A stretch of 64,000 nucleotides of DNA, taken from the NCBI GenBank assembly GCA_032209605.1, contig JASFXZ010000013.1, positions 11,119,901 through 11,183,900 of the forward strand, given 5' to 3'. Made by a program: the position numbers and the translations under genes. The notes beneath the pieces were generated by a model. It was not told where the DNA came from. It saw only the letters and a program-made list of their open reading frames with translations, and searched no databases. The DNA is from Mactromeris polynyma (lineage: Eukaryota; Mollusca; Bivalvia; Venerida; Mactridae). Shown one piece after another: positions 24,526 through 36,504 of this stretch (positions are counted from its first letter, which is position 1; each line of letters begins with the position of its first letter).

Positions 24526-24960
24526 TCAGTGATTTCTTGACAGCAGCAATGTCTTTGTATTCAATTGGATAGGTATGTGACTCGGAGCCTTGTGTAAGTG
24601 GGGGCCAGATCCAAAGCATCTTCCACATGTAAACGAGAGTTTATCACACATAGTATTTTTTGCTGAGGGTATGTGGGACGAACAGAAGCTGAAATTGAAT
24701 TCTAACGATCTTAGAACGATTATTCTAATTAGTTTCATCATAACCGAGTCTTTAGAAGTCTGTTTATTCAAGCAGTAAACAGCTAGCGCAATTGGATACA
24801 ATTCTAGGATGTTGATGTGGAGTGATTTGACTTCCTCCAGAAATGAACCATATGTCCATGCAGAACCAAACATGCAGCCAAACCACTTAGACCCAGCTGC
24901 ATCTGAATATAAGCGTAATGCAACTGATGAGATAAATATATAGTTTGTTAAAAGTGTGCA
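24526..24960 (-). pseudogene. DIRS RNase H domain, broken
   Basis: Upstream of the first Met the frame includes LRLYSDAAGSKWFGCMFGSA, matching the YSDAA(S/G)..GFG start of DIRS RNase H. It is followed by SLHINILELYPIALAV (the conserved Glu region), NKQTSKDSVMMKLIR and SSHIPSAKNTMCDKLS, which corresponds to the HIPG.N..D.LSR motif. The order and spacing fit the family. It degrades the RNA strand in hybrids during reverse transcription. Confidence 0.75.
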
Positions 24961-25059
24961 ACCGTTGTATTTATCAAAAACATTGAACCATCAATGCAAA
25001 TCCAATCTGCACTCTTTTGTAAATGTAATGTAATGTGATTTATTAAGTTGACCCGTAGT

Positions 25060-25520
25060 CAAATCATATAATCTCCTAAGAAAGCACTTGCCAGGTTTTA
25101 TGACTTTAAACGCAAAATTCAGAAGGCCTATGATTGATTGAAATCAATGCACTGTGATTTCCCTCTTTTTCATTGTATTCTTTAGTAGTTGTTAAAGTTT
25201 CGTGATCTTATCATCTGCTCCCATGGGGAAGACTGTATCAAAGTAATAGAGGTTATTTATTCTAAGTCCTAATTTGTGATAGTCCCTAGGGGAAATAGGA
25301 ATAATGCGGAAAGCTTATTTTATGTCTGCTTTTGCAATGAGGGAATGCCCACCAGATGCTAAAACTGAAGACGCTACCTGGTCAAAGCACTCCAGTTGGA
25401 CGTATGACTGTTCATCTGGTATACATGAGTTTGCCGAGTTACCCTTTTTAGGAAAAGACAAGTCATGAATTAACCTGAATGAATTAGGTGTACGTTTAGG
25501 AACAACGCCTAATGGGCTTC
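25060..25520 (-). pseudogene. DIRS reverse transcriptase fragment
   Basis: The minus-strand conceptual reading gives LIHDLSFPKKGNSANSCIP, QSYVQLECFDQVASSVLASG, SLIAKADIK, a stop, then AFRIIPISPRDYHKLGLRIN and LYYFDTVFPMGADD. These are the RT motifs around KADI..AFR and Y..D...PMG of DIRS/Ngaro. The YADD-type catalytic box is not visible. It is non-functional. Confidence 0.75.
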
Positions 25521-25741
25521 AGATGAAATGTGGAAAAGTTTGCGAAAGGAATGGGCCTTTGACCCTTTTTTATTTCCATAATAACCGTGTTTCTAACAGT
25601 GTGCCAAAGCTGATGGGTGATTATTTGACAACCTCTAAGCTCTATATACATATGTGCCAAGAGAAAATCCAATAGTGAAACCTTTAATAAGATCTCTTTT
25701 GTCTTGATCGTGTCTCTGTTGATCTGAGCTGTTGAATATTT

Positions 25742-26139
25742 TCACTGGTCTATTACAGCGCTGTGCAGCATGATGTCCTTCACATTTACTGCACCTGTGT
25801 TATTTTCAAATTGTTGTCTAAGGCAGTTGCCGAACCTTTTGTAGTCCCAACATATGCCACGTTGTTGCATGATGTGGATTGGCATTTTACTGCTGCTGTC
25901 TGAGGGACGAAAATTATCTTCAGAAATCATGCAGTGTAGATATGTTTCTGTATGAACAGAACCCCATGGTGCACAAATGACCGCCCTGAGCGGACTAAAT
26001 TTCTGATCATACAATGACCAATACATACCATGATTGGCATTGGTTTTATATTATTGTCATGTACTGGAACATTTGATGTGCCCCATCCTGTTACGTGGAT
26101 GTGTATATGTCTGTATACTCCTGTAATGCTCTGCACCAA
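25742..26139 (-). pseudogene. DIRS Gag-like fragment with zinc-knuckle-like Cys
   Basis: Two overlapping minus-strand frames (25742-26026 and 25927-26139) reflect one broken reading: YWSLYDQKFSPLRA, WGSVHTETYLHCMI, then QRGICWDYKRFGNCLRQQFE, where CWDY(x)3GxC resembles the start of a CCHC/CCCH finger found in DIRS ORF1. Further upstream (26570-26640) the minus strand reads LPLEAKEKLIVANTYGATAN, probably the Gag N-terminal half. Confidence 0.6.
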
Positions 26140-26839
26140 GTCATACTACTTGGTATTTGTTTGGGAGCGGCTTTTTGAATGAATGTAATAGTATTGTTAT
26201 TGATTTGTTTTGTAGTTGTTTCTGCCATGGAAGTGTCCGAAAATGAACCTGAGCTAAATCAACATATTCTCTGTTTAATTTTTTTTCTTTTAATTTAACC
26301 GGCACTGTTGGATGAAATGATGAAAATGTACCTAAATCAACAGGTTCTTATGATGTTAAATATTCATGCATGGGAATATTTATGCCCATATCACTGTATC
26401 TGAGTCACCATCTCCCTCCGAACCAAATAAGTCGTTATGTTCATCGATAACACAAGAGCTGCTACTATTACATGAAATGTTACTGCTATTGCCCCTACCA
26501 TCCGTTTTTGTCCTTTTGGAACTGTTATTATCACTTTGTAATGACAGTCGCGATCAAATTAGCCAATTCATTAGCTGTTGCCCCATATGTATTGGCCACT
26601 ATTAGCTTTTCTTTTGCCTCTAGTGGCAGTTGCAGGCTGACGTTAACGCATTCTGAAACTAGTTTAATATAAAACATAAACAAATGTAATGTACGTATGA
26701 TTATGACCAAATTAATGTTCTCAATGTTGTCGTAATGAGGGCAGCAACTGACTTTTCACATGGAAACAACAAGTCCATGTATTGGTTAACTGATATGAGT
26801 ATAATTGAGCTGACCATAAATATATAGGCTTTCTAATCA

Positions 26840-27370
26840 TCAAACATTTTTTGACATTGCATAACGCGAAAGCCCATGCGTCAAACCATAATAGGTACGT
26901 TTTAAGTGATCATCAAGTATTTTTTGACATTGCAGAAGCTAAAACACCTGCGTTAAGACATTTTAAGTATATTTAAAACACATGGAGCAGCATATATCAT
27001 ACAAGTGTATTCAATGCAAGATGACATTGCAAAAGGCAAACTAGCCCATGCGTCTAACATGATAGGTAGGTTATATAACACCTGGAATTACATATGAAAT
27101 TATGTCCTCAGTACTAGGTTACATTGCCTAAGGCCAAAATAAACCCAAGCGTCAAAAACATGATATGTATATTATAAACACATGGAACAACATGGCATAA
27201 TCCTACATTGAAAGGAAGTCAATAGTGCACAGTGCCAATAAGCACACTTCTCAATATACTACATGTGTGATACAAGACTGCCCATAAGAGGGCCTCAATG
27301 CATACTGACATTGCATAGGGCATAAACCCATTCGTCACATGCCAAACATAATAAACACTGACTTAAACAT
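26840..27370 (-). repeat. Degenerate tandem array (~100-130 bp units)
   Basis: About five to six diverged units carry GACATTGCA, then a purine-rich stretch, AGCCCATGCGTCAAAC, ATGATAGGTA and AAACACATGGA(A)CAACAT. The first units begin near 26845 and the last near 27310. It lies beside the upstream end of the DIRS remnant. There is no coding potential. Confidence 0.6.
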
Positions 27371-28035
27371 CCATTAATACATTTCTAAATATTTATGTTT
27401 TCCAAGCGTATATTGGATGTGTATGACATAAGCCAATATTGCAATGTCATTTTCTATATATATGTATATGGAAAGAGAGAGAATGAGTTGTTTCACGGAA
27501 CGCCATATTCACAATCAGGGTATATATAACACGTCGTATATGTCACCGACCAAAGTTGTCGACAATGCTGCACTGTGTTGATCTTGCCTAGCACACTGTT
27601 TCATGTCTTAACTATTGAGACTACTTTATTATTTCCCAAAGACACTATGCCGCTTTACTGCCATTAAAATGAGTCAGACTATAATATATCTTCATTATTG
27701 ATTCCTTTTATGATCTGTTCAAAACTCGTCAGGGGTTTCAATATTAAGGACAGACGACTGTAAGTGTTAACTGCGATGAAACATAAAGAAGAAAATTGCA
27801 ATTCCGTTCAAAATTACAAAATACGGACAGTGCGCAGTACTGTTTGATGTAATCATTGCCTAAACTACGAGTTACTTTGGGCTGAAAAGTGCAATTACAT
27901 CCATGTCCTAGAAATCAAACTATAGATACAGTCTGATATGCGAGCTGTTGATCATTCAGTCGAAACCATTTGCAAGACAGACATAAATGAATCAATAATA
28001 ATCACTGACGCGTTACGGTGCTAACAACCATTTGT
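27371..28035. other. Intergenic, nothing firm
   Basis: GAAAGAGAGAGAATGAGTTG followed by TTTCACGGAACGCCA (27471-27505) is repeated in diverged form at 29801-29833, so a small dispersed repeat is present. No gene was seen. Confidence 0.4.
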
Positions 28036-28407
28036 TTATGGATGGCCATAAGTCTCAGTTGCATATGTGGCTTGAGTTTTACATGATATTACAAGAATTT
28101 GACAAAAAATCTTTGTGACTCCAGTTTTGGTATCATCAAATACAGCAGGTTCAAGAACGATAACTTCAAGTTGGAACCTTTGTTGTCTGGTTTCCATTTG
28201 TCGCCCTTTAATTGAGAAAATAATAATTCGGGCGTTTGACTTCAGTTTATTTATTGTCCTGAATCTCATAAAAACCAATGGTTTCCTAAGTTGTATATGG
28301 TACATAGCACTATGGACATGATCCCTGGAAATGGATGTAATAAGAGGAGAACAATCTAACCCTGGACACAAATTATCAACATTAATATGTATGCATTGAT
28401 TGTACAA
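28036..28407 (-). CDS. Uncharacterised open frame, possible exon
   Basis: A 123-codon frame with protein-like composition in its middle and C-terminal part (MRFRTINKLKSNARIIIFSI, then QRFQLEVIVLEPAVFDDTKT). No family was recognised. Transcription context, splice partners and a signal peptide are all lacking. It may be an exon or a remnant of a mobile element. Confidence 0.25.
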   Translation of the reverse strand: MYNQCIHINVDNLCPGLDCSPLITSISRDHVHSAMYHIQLRKPLVFMRFRTINKLKSNARIIIFSIKGRQMETRQQRFQLEVIVLEPAVFDDTKTGVTKIFCQILVISCKTQATYATETYGHP

Positions 28408-31400
28408 TAAATACCATTTCCACTTAGTTTGTCCTTTATTCAGAGTCTTAAGACAAAAATATTTCAGCCAATATTATTGCCATTGGCCAACTTTTAAATA
28501 AAAGTATAATATTATGTCTTCAAAATCGAAACGCCTCCAAATTCACTTGGCAATATATCTTCTTCGCTATGTCGAAAGGAAAACCTACACATCTGTGAAA
28601 ACTACATTGTACTTATATTATTATATGTGTAAAAATTGAGTCCGACTTTTTGTAACTGTACCATCATATTTCATTTTTCTCTCACCTACTATATACATGT
28701 ATGTGGCAAAAACTTTGTAAATATGCCGAAATTAAATGTATTGTAGTGTGTTGTATATTTATCAAACTTTGCTTAATCTAAATATTTATCATCATATATA
28801 TTGACTTTTTATAGAATACACTTGAGATAAAATATAGGCATGGTTAATTATTGGGTGACAATAGCTCGACTTTATAATCTTTAGAGGTGTTAAAATATGT
28901 TTGCGATGATATTGTTCAACTTTATACTTAAAAAGGGAAATGATTATATTAATGCTGTTAGTATTGACATACGGATGTTACAAAAATAATGACAAATACC
29001 GTACATTACTCACAAAAAATAAATATACAAGCATGAGAATCGATATTCATTTCACAAGTGTTATATTATTGTTGAGCAAAACAGAAATCATTCAGCGAAT
29101 AATATACGTGTAGCACATACTTTCAGTATGCATACATTCACTTAAGTTGTACATTTATCTTCTAACTGAGACAGCGTAAAAAATAATAAAACTTATTATC
29201 TACGACTCTGATTATATTTGAAAATTAATGCATCAAGATTTCATTCCTTTACCATTGAATGATCAGGATAAGAGCAAAACGTACTATTTGATTATTCAAA
29301 CCCGCCAGAAAGTTGGACATTGTGCAGAAGAACAGATTATTTGAACACGATAAGTATTGGTTTAATTACAAAACATTCCGCAGTTTTAAGAAAACTCAGT
29401 ATTCAGAGTATATAGTAATTTGGTGAACATTCCATCGACTACGACACTAATTTATCGGCTCTGTGGTTGATGATTTTGAGGGGAAAACTGTTGACAACGT
29501 TTGTTAGTGAACCATACAATGCGAGAGACAGTTTAATAAAAATGCCTGTGTGTTTAAATATAAAACAAAAATCTTAGTAGCTTTAGTATTAGATGCCACA
29601 TTGTATACACCGTATGTTAAGTTTGAAGTCTTAGTTGATATGATATACTTGCTGTAAATTAAAATATAAATTGCATATATATTTGTATAGTGTATTTCAT
29701 TGTATTCTACATCGAACGTGGAAGCTATCGTCTGATTTTGGTAAGTGATAGATAAAAAATACGTTTTGTAGGTATAATATACAAACAAGGATCGTCCATG
29801 AGAAAGAGAGAGTAAGTTGTTACAGGGAACGCCACAAACACAAGACAAGACCTCACCGTACAGATTCCCAGGAAAACAACAGTCTACAAAACAGTAAGCA
29901 CTGAACAGGTGCAGGGTAAACATGTATGGAAATTTGGGTACAATGAGTTGTCTGGAACAACTAAGAAGTATTTAGAGAGACAACAAGGAGAGGAAATTGT
30001 TTAATGGATGGAATACACTACGGAACAAGCAAAGAAAGGCAGTAATAATAGGCCGAGAGAAGGAAAGGGGGAATATAACTGCTCGTGGGGAAAGCATAAA
30101 GGGCCATAACTTACCTTTTTCATATTTAATTCGTGATAAAACCGGGAGTATATGCCCTTTGTTCTTTGAATTTTGATACAGAAATTATGATAAACGGGAG
30201 GTTAAGCCAAAAGCCGGCTTTATATAAGCGCTAGATATTTTCATTTGTAATATATGCAACATTTTGATCCAAATATAATTTTCAGATACATGTACTCGTA
30301 TATGAAACATTAAAGACGTCTCTGGCTCATCTAAACCTATTTTTATGGGTTTCATATTTTTTATATTATTACTATGAACCATTGCAATGATTAATCATTT
30401 AAAACAATCTTGTTTAAACATATTACTAATAGACAAAACTTGTAGAAAAACACCCTCTTGTTAAACAACTGGAAGGTTTTTTTATGATGATACAAACGTC
30501 TTTTTGGATAAATAAAGAGAAACATGTTATACATGTAGTCTGTGATAACGCATTTGTATTGAAATTTGAACTAGGTAAAGTGTTTGTACATGATTGTTTA
30601 GGTAAACAAATGAACAAAAAATGAGCATAATATATCTTTAAATACGCATTGCTGTTCACTAAAGTCAGAACCATAAGCCGTACGGTATACGATGTGATTA
30701 CTTAGTGTAAATGGTGTAATATAAGAAAAGTAGTCCCTATATATAATGTGATACGTTCGTTTATATATATCCATGTAGTATGTAGAGAAACACACTCTCT
30801 TTGTCAACAAAAAGCTACTCGACTGATTAGATCCGAATCTGTGCATGGTTTTCATGGTCTTCTTAAAAAGCTATTGTCACCTTTTTTTGACTAGGTAAAC
30901 GTGTCAGGTGTGATCAGCTGAGATGTATATTGTTATGTCTTGTGTTAAGACTTTGCGACGTTCTTTTTTTCACTCTATTCGGTCCACTGAACATTGGATA
31001 TTTACGATGGTCGTAAAACAAACTTAACCCAGTTATTTTTAAATAGTTCGCTTTTATTTACTTGTTACAGTTGTAAACAATTTTAAGTGTTTGTATTTTC
31101 AGGAGGTTTGACGCCTTTTCTTCAACATTTAATACATTGCGGGCAGTTGACGTAACTAGTTTTCCCGGAGTTAATTACCCTGGGCCCGTACGACTTTGGA
31201 AACTTCATGGGTCTATGACCCATGGAATGTCCGAACAAAATCACTCGCAGCGATGCCCGCGGGCTTCACGTGACCGGGGCATTATCTATAAAACATTCCG
31301 TGCTGAATTGAAAAGCGCAAAAAATAGTCCTGACCAAAACTTTAACTATATACGCATACATCAATACGTTTAATTGGCATATCAAATAATGTAGACGTAA

Positions 31401-31830
31401 TATATTCCGCTAAACTACCACTTTCCAAATGTTTAACGGCCCTTAACACTTAGTAGACACAACCATTAAAACTTCGTTGACAAAGTCATCAAACAAGCCG
31501 CCTTATTCATGACTTGTTTAACGAGCACCTAACAGTGTTGATGTCGAAGGGGTGCGATAGGGGTTATTAACATTTATATACTGTGAGTGATGTGCAAACT
31601 GTACATGTTACAAGAAGCTCAGAATTGACCAAAATAACCGACATAGGACATATTATATAAGTATAAGCAATTGAGTAAAATATTGTTGAATTTAATTCAT
31701 GTTTTTTTACATATTTATCAGGGATATTGTTATTCAATTGCAAGTTAACAAGTTAACAAGTTAGCACTGATTGGAAATCGAGAAACATTGTCAACTGACC
31801 CTCCATGTATACTCTACTGTTGACCATTCA
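28408..31830. other. Long AT-rich stretch, no supported gene
   Basis: Frames at 29504-29923, 30185-30382, 30426-30674, 30598-30855 and 31137-31373 have no domain and low-complexity AT-driven composition. One GC-richer island (31160-31300) contains the 19-base palindrome CATGGGTCTATGACCCATG (31208-31226). Confidence 0.4.
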
Positions 31831-31833
31831 GCT

Positions 31834-32055
31834 CACAGGAGATTGTCACGAGTCCTTCCCCTGTATCCCTTCTATAGTAGTTGTATACATAATATACTAT
31901 AGAAGAGAAAAGGGAGGGACAAAGGGAGAGCACTCGTGACTATCTCCTGTGCTCACAGTAAGTTGTAACGAGTTCTCTCCCTTTATCCATTGTATATCAT
32001 AATTATGTATAATTATATTGTATGCTCTAAAAAGGATCAAGGGAGATAACTCCTA
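31834..32055. repeat. Two adjacent foldback (hairpin) repeats
   Basis: The first hairpin (31834-31951) has CACAGGAGATTGTCACGAGT on the left and its near-perfect complement, ACTCGTGACTATCTCCTGTG, on the right. Arms of about 50 bases flank a short loop. The second (31958-32055) has AGTTGTAACGAGTTCTCTCC against GATCAAGGGAGATAACTCCT. The two hairpins are related in sequence (GTAACGAGT / GTCACGAGT, CTCTCCCTTTATCC / CTTCCCCTGTATCC), so they are tandem members of one miniature family. Confidence 0.8.
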
Positions 32056-32059
32056 TGGT

Positions 32060-32295
32060 TAATATTAAGAGAAATTCGCGAACCATAACTAGATAACCTG
32101 TTAGTGTATATACATAATAAAAAGGTAACAGGTGTCAGTTCTGGGCACGTTCAAGCCCGTTTTAGTCTTATGATATTATCTTATTGAAAAAATTTCACGA
32201 ATATTAACGATATTTAAGTGTTTAACACGAAATAATTCGTAAACGTTATCATGTTAACTGGTGGCAGTAATATGCCACCATATTAACTAGATAGC
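32060..32295. repeat. Partial copy of the GGTGGCATATTA-ended element
   Basis: GCGAACCATAACTAGATAAC, TGTCAGTTCTGGGCACGTTC, TTATGATATTATCTTA and the right end ACTGGTGGCAGTAATATGCC match the interior and right arm of the element at 63249-63633. The left arm is missing. A shorter right-end copy lies at about 33056-33124. Confidence 0.7.
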
Positions 32296-32764
32296 TAGAT
32301 AATTATCGCGATAGTTAAAGACGTATTCGGGATTTGCCATTGCACAACTTTAATGCGCATGTTCCTTTCGCTTAATGTTGTTTTTGAGTTGGGTTAAAGA
32401 CGTATTAGGGAGTAGTTTGCTATTTTCTTTTACGATGCAAAGATTGTTACTGCACTTTATAGTCACCAATCACAATACAAATAATGATATCACTATGTTT
32501 AATTGAAGGATTTCATTATAGTTTGCAGTTTTCTACTTTCTTTTTCTATATACTTTATTATTAAAACAGAAAAGTCATTGATATTTAAAATTCTGCATTT
32601 GAAATTAAAAAATGAACTTTAACAAATATTTAAAACTAACACGTTTTATGAAAATACAAAGCGATAATGGGTTACCAAGTGTAATAAGGGTAACATTTTT
32701 CAACTTTCACTTTCCATATAATTATATTACATTTGAAACACAATAAAACAATCTTTATCTTAAA

Positions 32765-33010
32765 ATAAAGCAAGGTGACCTATTATTTTTATTTCATATT
32801 TTCATTCAAACAGTGACTCTCATATAGTATACCAAGTTGTAAGAAAATCTCTTAAAAAACTATACTAAACTTGTATCGATTTTGCTCTATATTCATATGC
32901 AATATTCACGTTTTAATCTTCATTATCATAAAATCGAGCAAGGTGACCTATCATTTTTATTTCATATTTTGGTTAGATACATTACACTGATCAAGTATAC
33001 AAAGTTTAAA
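32765..33010 (+). repeat. Tandem duplication of ~172 bp period
   Basis: GCAAGGTGACCTATTATTTT (about 32770) recurs as GCAAGGTGACCTATCATTTT (about 32938), both followed by TATTTCATATTTT. Each is then followed by ACCAAGTTGTAAGAAAATCT or its diverged equivalent. Non-coding. Confidence 0.6.
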
Positions 33011-33055
33011 AGAAATCTCAGCGTTAGAAAAACACGGCCTTGTTGTAGGTACGCC

Positions 33056-33884
33056 TTTAAGTGTTTAACACGAAACAATTGGTGAACGTTATCGTGTTAA
33101 GTGATGGCAGTAACAAGCCACCATATGTGTCTCAATATAATACTAGGAAAAGTGATTGTCATTCAGTACCTTCATTAAAACACGGCATTGAATAAAAGCA
33201 ATTCATACGCATAATTATGTATTAATGCTATGCTATTAAATACAACACCCAATGATATTAGCATGTTACTGCAGGTCGTTTACAAGGCAAAACTGTTTCG
33301 ACTGGTGTTTTCAATATTTCAGGAACAGTTAGTGTTCAGGTTATATATTTCACCCTTTGAGCCTATTGGTGCTAGCTCCGTGATGTATTCCATCCATTAC
33401 CTCGCCTCTGTTTGTTCTCGTTAAATCTCCGCAGTTGTCATTTATGGTCCGCAAAGGCCATTCCTTGCGTCCCTGTTTCCTTGCGTACTTACCCTTGCAC
33501 CTCCTCAATGCCTGATGTTTTGTGGATTGTGTCTGTCACGATGGAGAGGCATTGTCTTGTGTATGTAGCAACTTATTCTCTCTTCCATTAATGTGAAGTT
33601 TCGACCTACTCAATCTCATGATAAATATTATGCCGACTTTGCCGCCGTTTGTGTGATATTTTCAAAGAAATTGACATTTGGAATAATAATACTGATCATT
33701 TTAATCATATTCTGGGATATATTGACACAGGGTGGCAGACAAGACATGCAATAGTTTTAGTTTTACGTTTGCGTAAATCCACAATTATGATTGTTCCAGC
33801 CAATATCGATTTATAGCATTCATGTTTTATTAAATACATCACAAAGCATGTATGGAAGCATCCAACTGTGGGCTAGATGTTACA
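33056..33884. other. Intergenic upstream of the PAN gene
   Basis: It starts with a partial repeat end (33056-33124). No other gene was seen. The frame at 33230-33424 is unsupported. Promoter elements for the downstream gene would lie in the last part. Confidence 0.4.
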
Positions 33885-33896
33885 TCATATATATAG
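33884..33896 (+). promoter_or_regulatory. Possible TATA box of the PAN-domain gene
   Basis: CATATATATAG lies about 65-75 bases before the chosen ATG at 33960, which leaves room for a start site about 30 bases downstream and a short 5' leader. In such AT-rich DNA, a TATA-like string is weak evidence by itself. Confidence 0.3.
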
Positions 33897-33959
33897 GTGT
33901 ACACAGATATAATAATTGATCAGTTGTTTCACAGCTATCGAAGAGAAACTACATGGATC

Positions 33960-36504
33960 ATGTTGGTCATAAAAAAGTTCATAATCCTCATGCATTTCGG
34001 TTTAGCATTTGGAGCAAATCGTAAATATTCTTTCAGCGTAAAAAACGTATGTTATCAGCTATACAATGACGTTATCCGCGATGTCTATGGCATCATGTCT
34101 CCTACAGCATGTTCGATTCTTTGCGCCGAAGACAATTGCTGTTCTGTCTTGTTCGATGAAATGACTCAACGCTGTATCACATATTCAATCTTTGCAAGAA
34201 GCACAATGACTGGATGTGGATGGAAGTATGCGGAAATTGACTTGGTGAGTACACAGATCTATGTTTACTTAAAAACCACATCGCATTGATATAGTATTTT
34301 GTTGTGAATAGAAATGGAACTTTAACGTCAGATTTTATTTTCCAAAGTTTCTGTCGTTATTCTCGAGATATATAATTATGTATTATGAACAGAGACATTT
34401 TGTGTAATCAAGAAACTCCGTAATTGGATTTGACGAAGGTCTTTGCGTTTAACATCATTTACATCATGTATGTCGACATAAACATATACAGTTGTGTCCG
34501 TATGTCCCTCACCGCCGCGTGTTCGATTAGTTTCTTCGACATTTATGATCTGTCAGACCTCAAAGATTAATACATAGGTAAATTCTCAAATCTGTTTTAA
34601 ATTACTATAAAATGAATAAAAATATGAAATTTAAGTACTGAATGAAGAAGTGCGTGGCCTACCTGAAAGCAAAAGGGACATGAAAAATACACGTACGCGT
34701 AAGCATTAATGAAATCAAAACGTACAAAAGACACAAACATAATTGATGGTTGAACTTGCATCAAATATCAGCATTATATTAGCATGCCTTCAGTAGCTAC
34801 GTCACTATCGGCATTCAAAGATCCGATTACTTTGATAGATACGAAACGACACCAAACATGGCAAGAATGATAAAACTGGGAAACTTATGATTATGCTCAG
34901 TTGTATTGCTATACTTTAAACAATGACTAATCTATGATATAAAAAGTATTAAACATTTTGAGGATTATTGATAATTACTTTGTATCCTCAAGATAACTTT
35001 TACTATGAAAATATTGTACATGTATTTCGTTTTTTTACATATTCAACGAAACAAAATGGCATAATGATATAATTTAACATGTTATTATACATGCATATGG
35101 TTTCAAACTAGAAATATCAACATAATAACTAATATAATTGAAATCATATGTATATCAAGTTTCCAATTATTTGTAAATGACTTGAATAAAATGTTATCAT
35201 AATTGAATAAAAGTAATATACTAATAACACGTTCGATATACAGGTATTTACAGTATTGTGTTTATGCTGAGATCGATATACAACAGTTCGACGTATTTTG
35301 AACTTCTACAGTGAACATTTTTGTTTTCAGGACATGTGTAGAGGTCCTAGGCCATACACGCCACCCGCTCCTAACCAATGTGATCCTGGTTACAGTTACG
35401 GCGCTTCAGACAACAAGTGTCGCATTGGTAAGTATGGTCGTCTATCTTCATACCCCATACTTAGAATACAAACGCAAATAGAACGCAAAAGTCATCAGTT
35501 TATTGGTCTTTCAAATTCAGTTTCACGCAGTCCATTTGCGAGCAATTAATACCGTTTACTTTAATATCTAATGCGATAAAATTAACTGCAGCAAACTAGT
35601 AATATTGCAAATACATATCAATGCTTGCGGGCAATATTTTTCCATCAGCCTGATTCCAGTATATCTATACCAAATATGTATCACGTGTCCAAATCATGCA
35701 ATAAAACATGCCCAACGGTTTACATAGGAGAGAAACAGCAACTAATGATGTACCTTTATACAAGGGGTTTGGTTTATCCAATGTTTGCCGATTTGGTCAT
35801 GTTAGGTTGAACAGCAATATGTAATAGTCCAATTAATAATTTCTCATTGTTTTATTTAACTTATCAGCGACTGTTTTGTATATTTAAGTATATTACCTAT
35901 TTTAATCATTTAACTGGATCACAGCGGAAGGTCAGTGTTCACATGTCAGATTCTGTAAATTTATATTAATCGGCCAATTAAAACCGACTAAAGAGGACAC
36001 TGCTAACATCAATTAAATCAATACTTATGCCAATGCTTTGTTGAGGTAATTTCATTCAAATCATTTAAAAGCCATATTTTCGGCGTGTAAGTCATTGTCC
36101 AACTAATGAGTTAATACAATGTTCATTATTTCTATTGAAAAGGGCACTGTAACTTGAAATCGAATGTATTTGTATACCTGTTTTATAACTGTGATATGAA
36201 ATCAACTGATTTGGTCATTTCAGACTGTGAGTCGTACGGTTCGTCATACGGAACATTTAATGGATCCTCTATTGCTGGTTACAACAATCGCATGATAACA
36301 GGAACTTCGGAACAAGAATGCAAGGATGCGTGTACTGCTGAGACTACATTTGAATGCCGGACTGCAGATATGTCGTATGATGGAAAGTGTTGGTTGTCAA
36401 CAGAGACTGCACTGACAAAACCTGGCAGCTACGTTCAAGATTCACCATACACACACTGGCAAAGAAATTGTGCTTCAAATGGAGCTACAGTAATGCACAA
36501 GTAA
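33960..36504 (+). CDS. Secreted protein with Cys-rich domain and PAN/Apple domain (3 exons)
   Basis: Exons are 33960-34244, 35331-35427 and 36224-36504. The junctions are TTG|GTGAGT, TTTTCAG|GAC, ATTG|GTAAGT and ATTTCAG|AC, all canonical, and the frames join exactly (phase 0, then phase 1), giving 220 residues. Residues 1-18 are a signal peptide (MLVIKKF then a hydrophobic run to AFG). Residues 31-86 hold seven Cys (31, 51, 55, 60, 61, 72, 86) in a PAN-like pattern. Exon 2 adds a Pro-rich hinge and a CDPGY...C segment (Cys 98, 112, 125). Exon 3 is a PAN_1 domain: GSSIAGYNNRMITGTSEQEC, then CKDAC (160/164), FEC (172), CW (183/184) and a final Cys 210. The ATG at 33960 is the first that puts a signal peptide at the N terminus. 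PAN domains bind protein or carbohydrate partners outside the cell, and roles in mucus, defence or adhesion would be inference. No obvious AATAAA follows closely, and additional 5' noncoding exons are possible. Confidence 0.8.

Larger units (their letters stand above)
23776..26680 (-). mobile_element. Decayed DIRS-like retrotransposon (tyrosine recombinase class)
   Basis: Reading on the minus strand from right to left gives the DIRS order: a Gag-like region, reverse transcriptase, RNase H, then a tyrosine recombinase. These occupy about 25742-26640, 25060-25520, 24526-24960 and 23800-24479. All are interrupted by stops and frame changes. The left end joins copy C directly. Split or inverted terminal repeats that would define DIRS ends were not found, so the boundaries are approximate. 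Confidence 0.8.

Noticed and set aside
31137..31373. 78-codon plus frame in a GC-richer island
   Set aside because: No domain and no splice context. The composition reflects a local palindrome-rich repeat.
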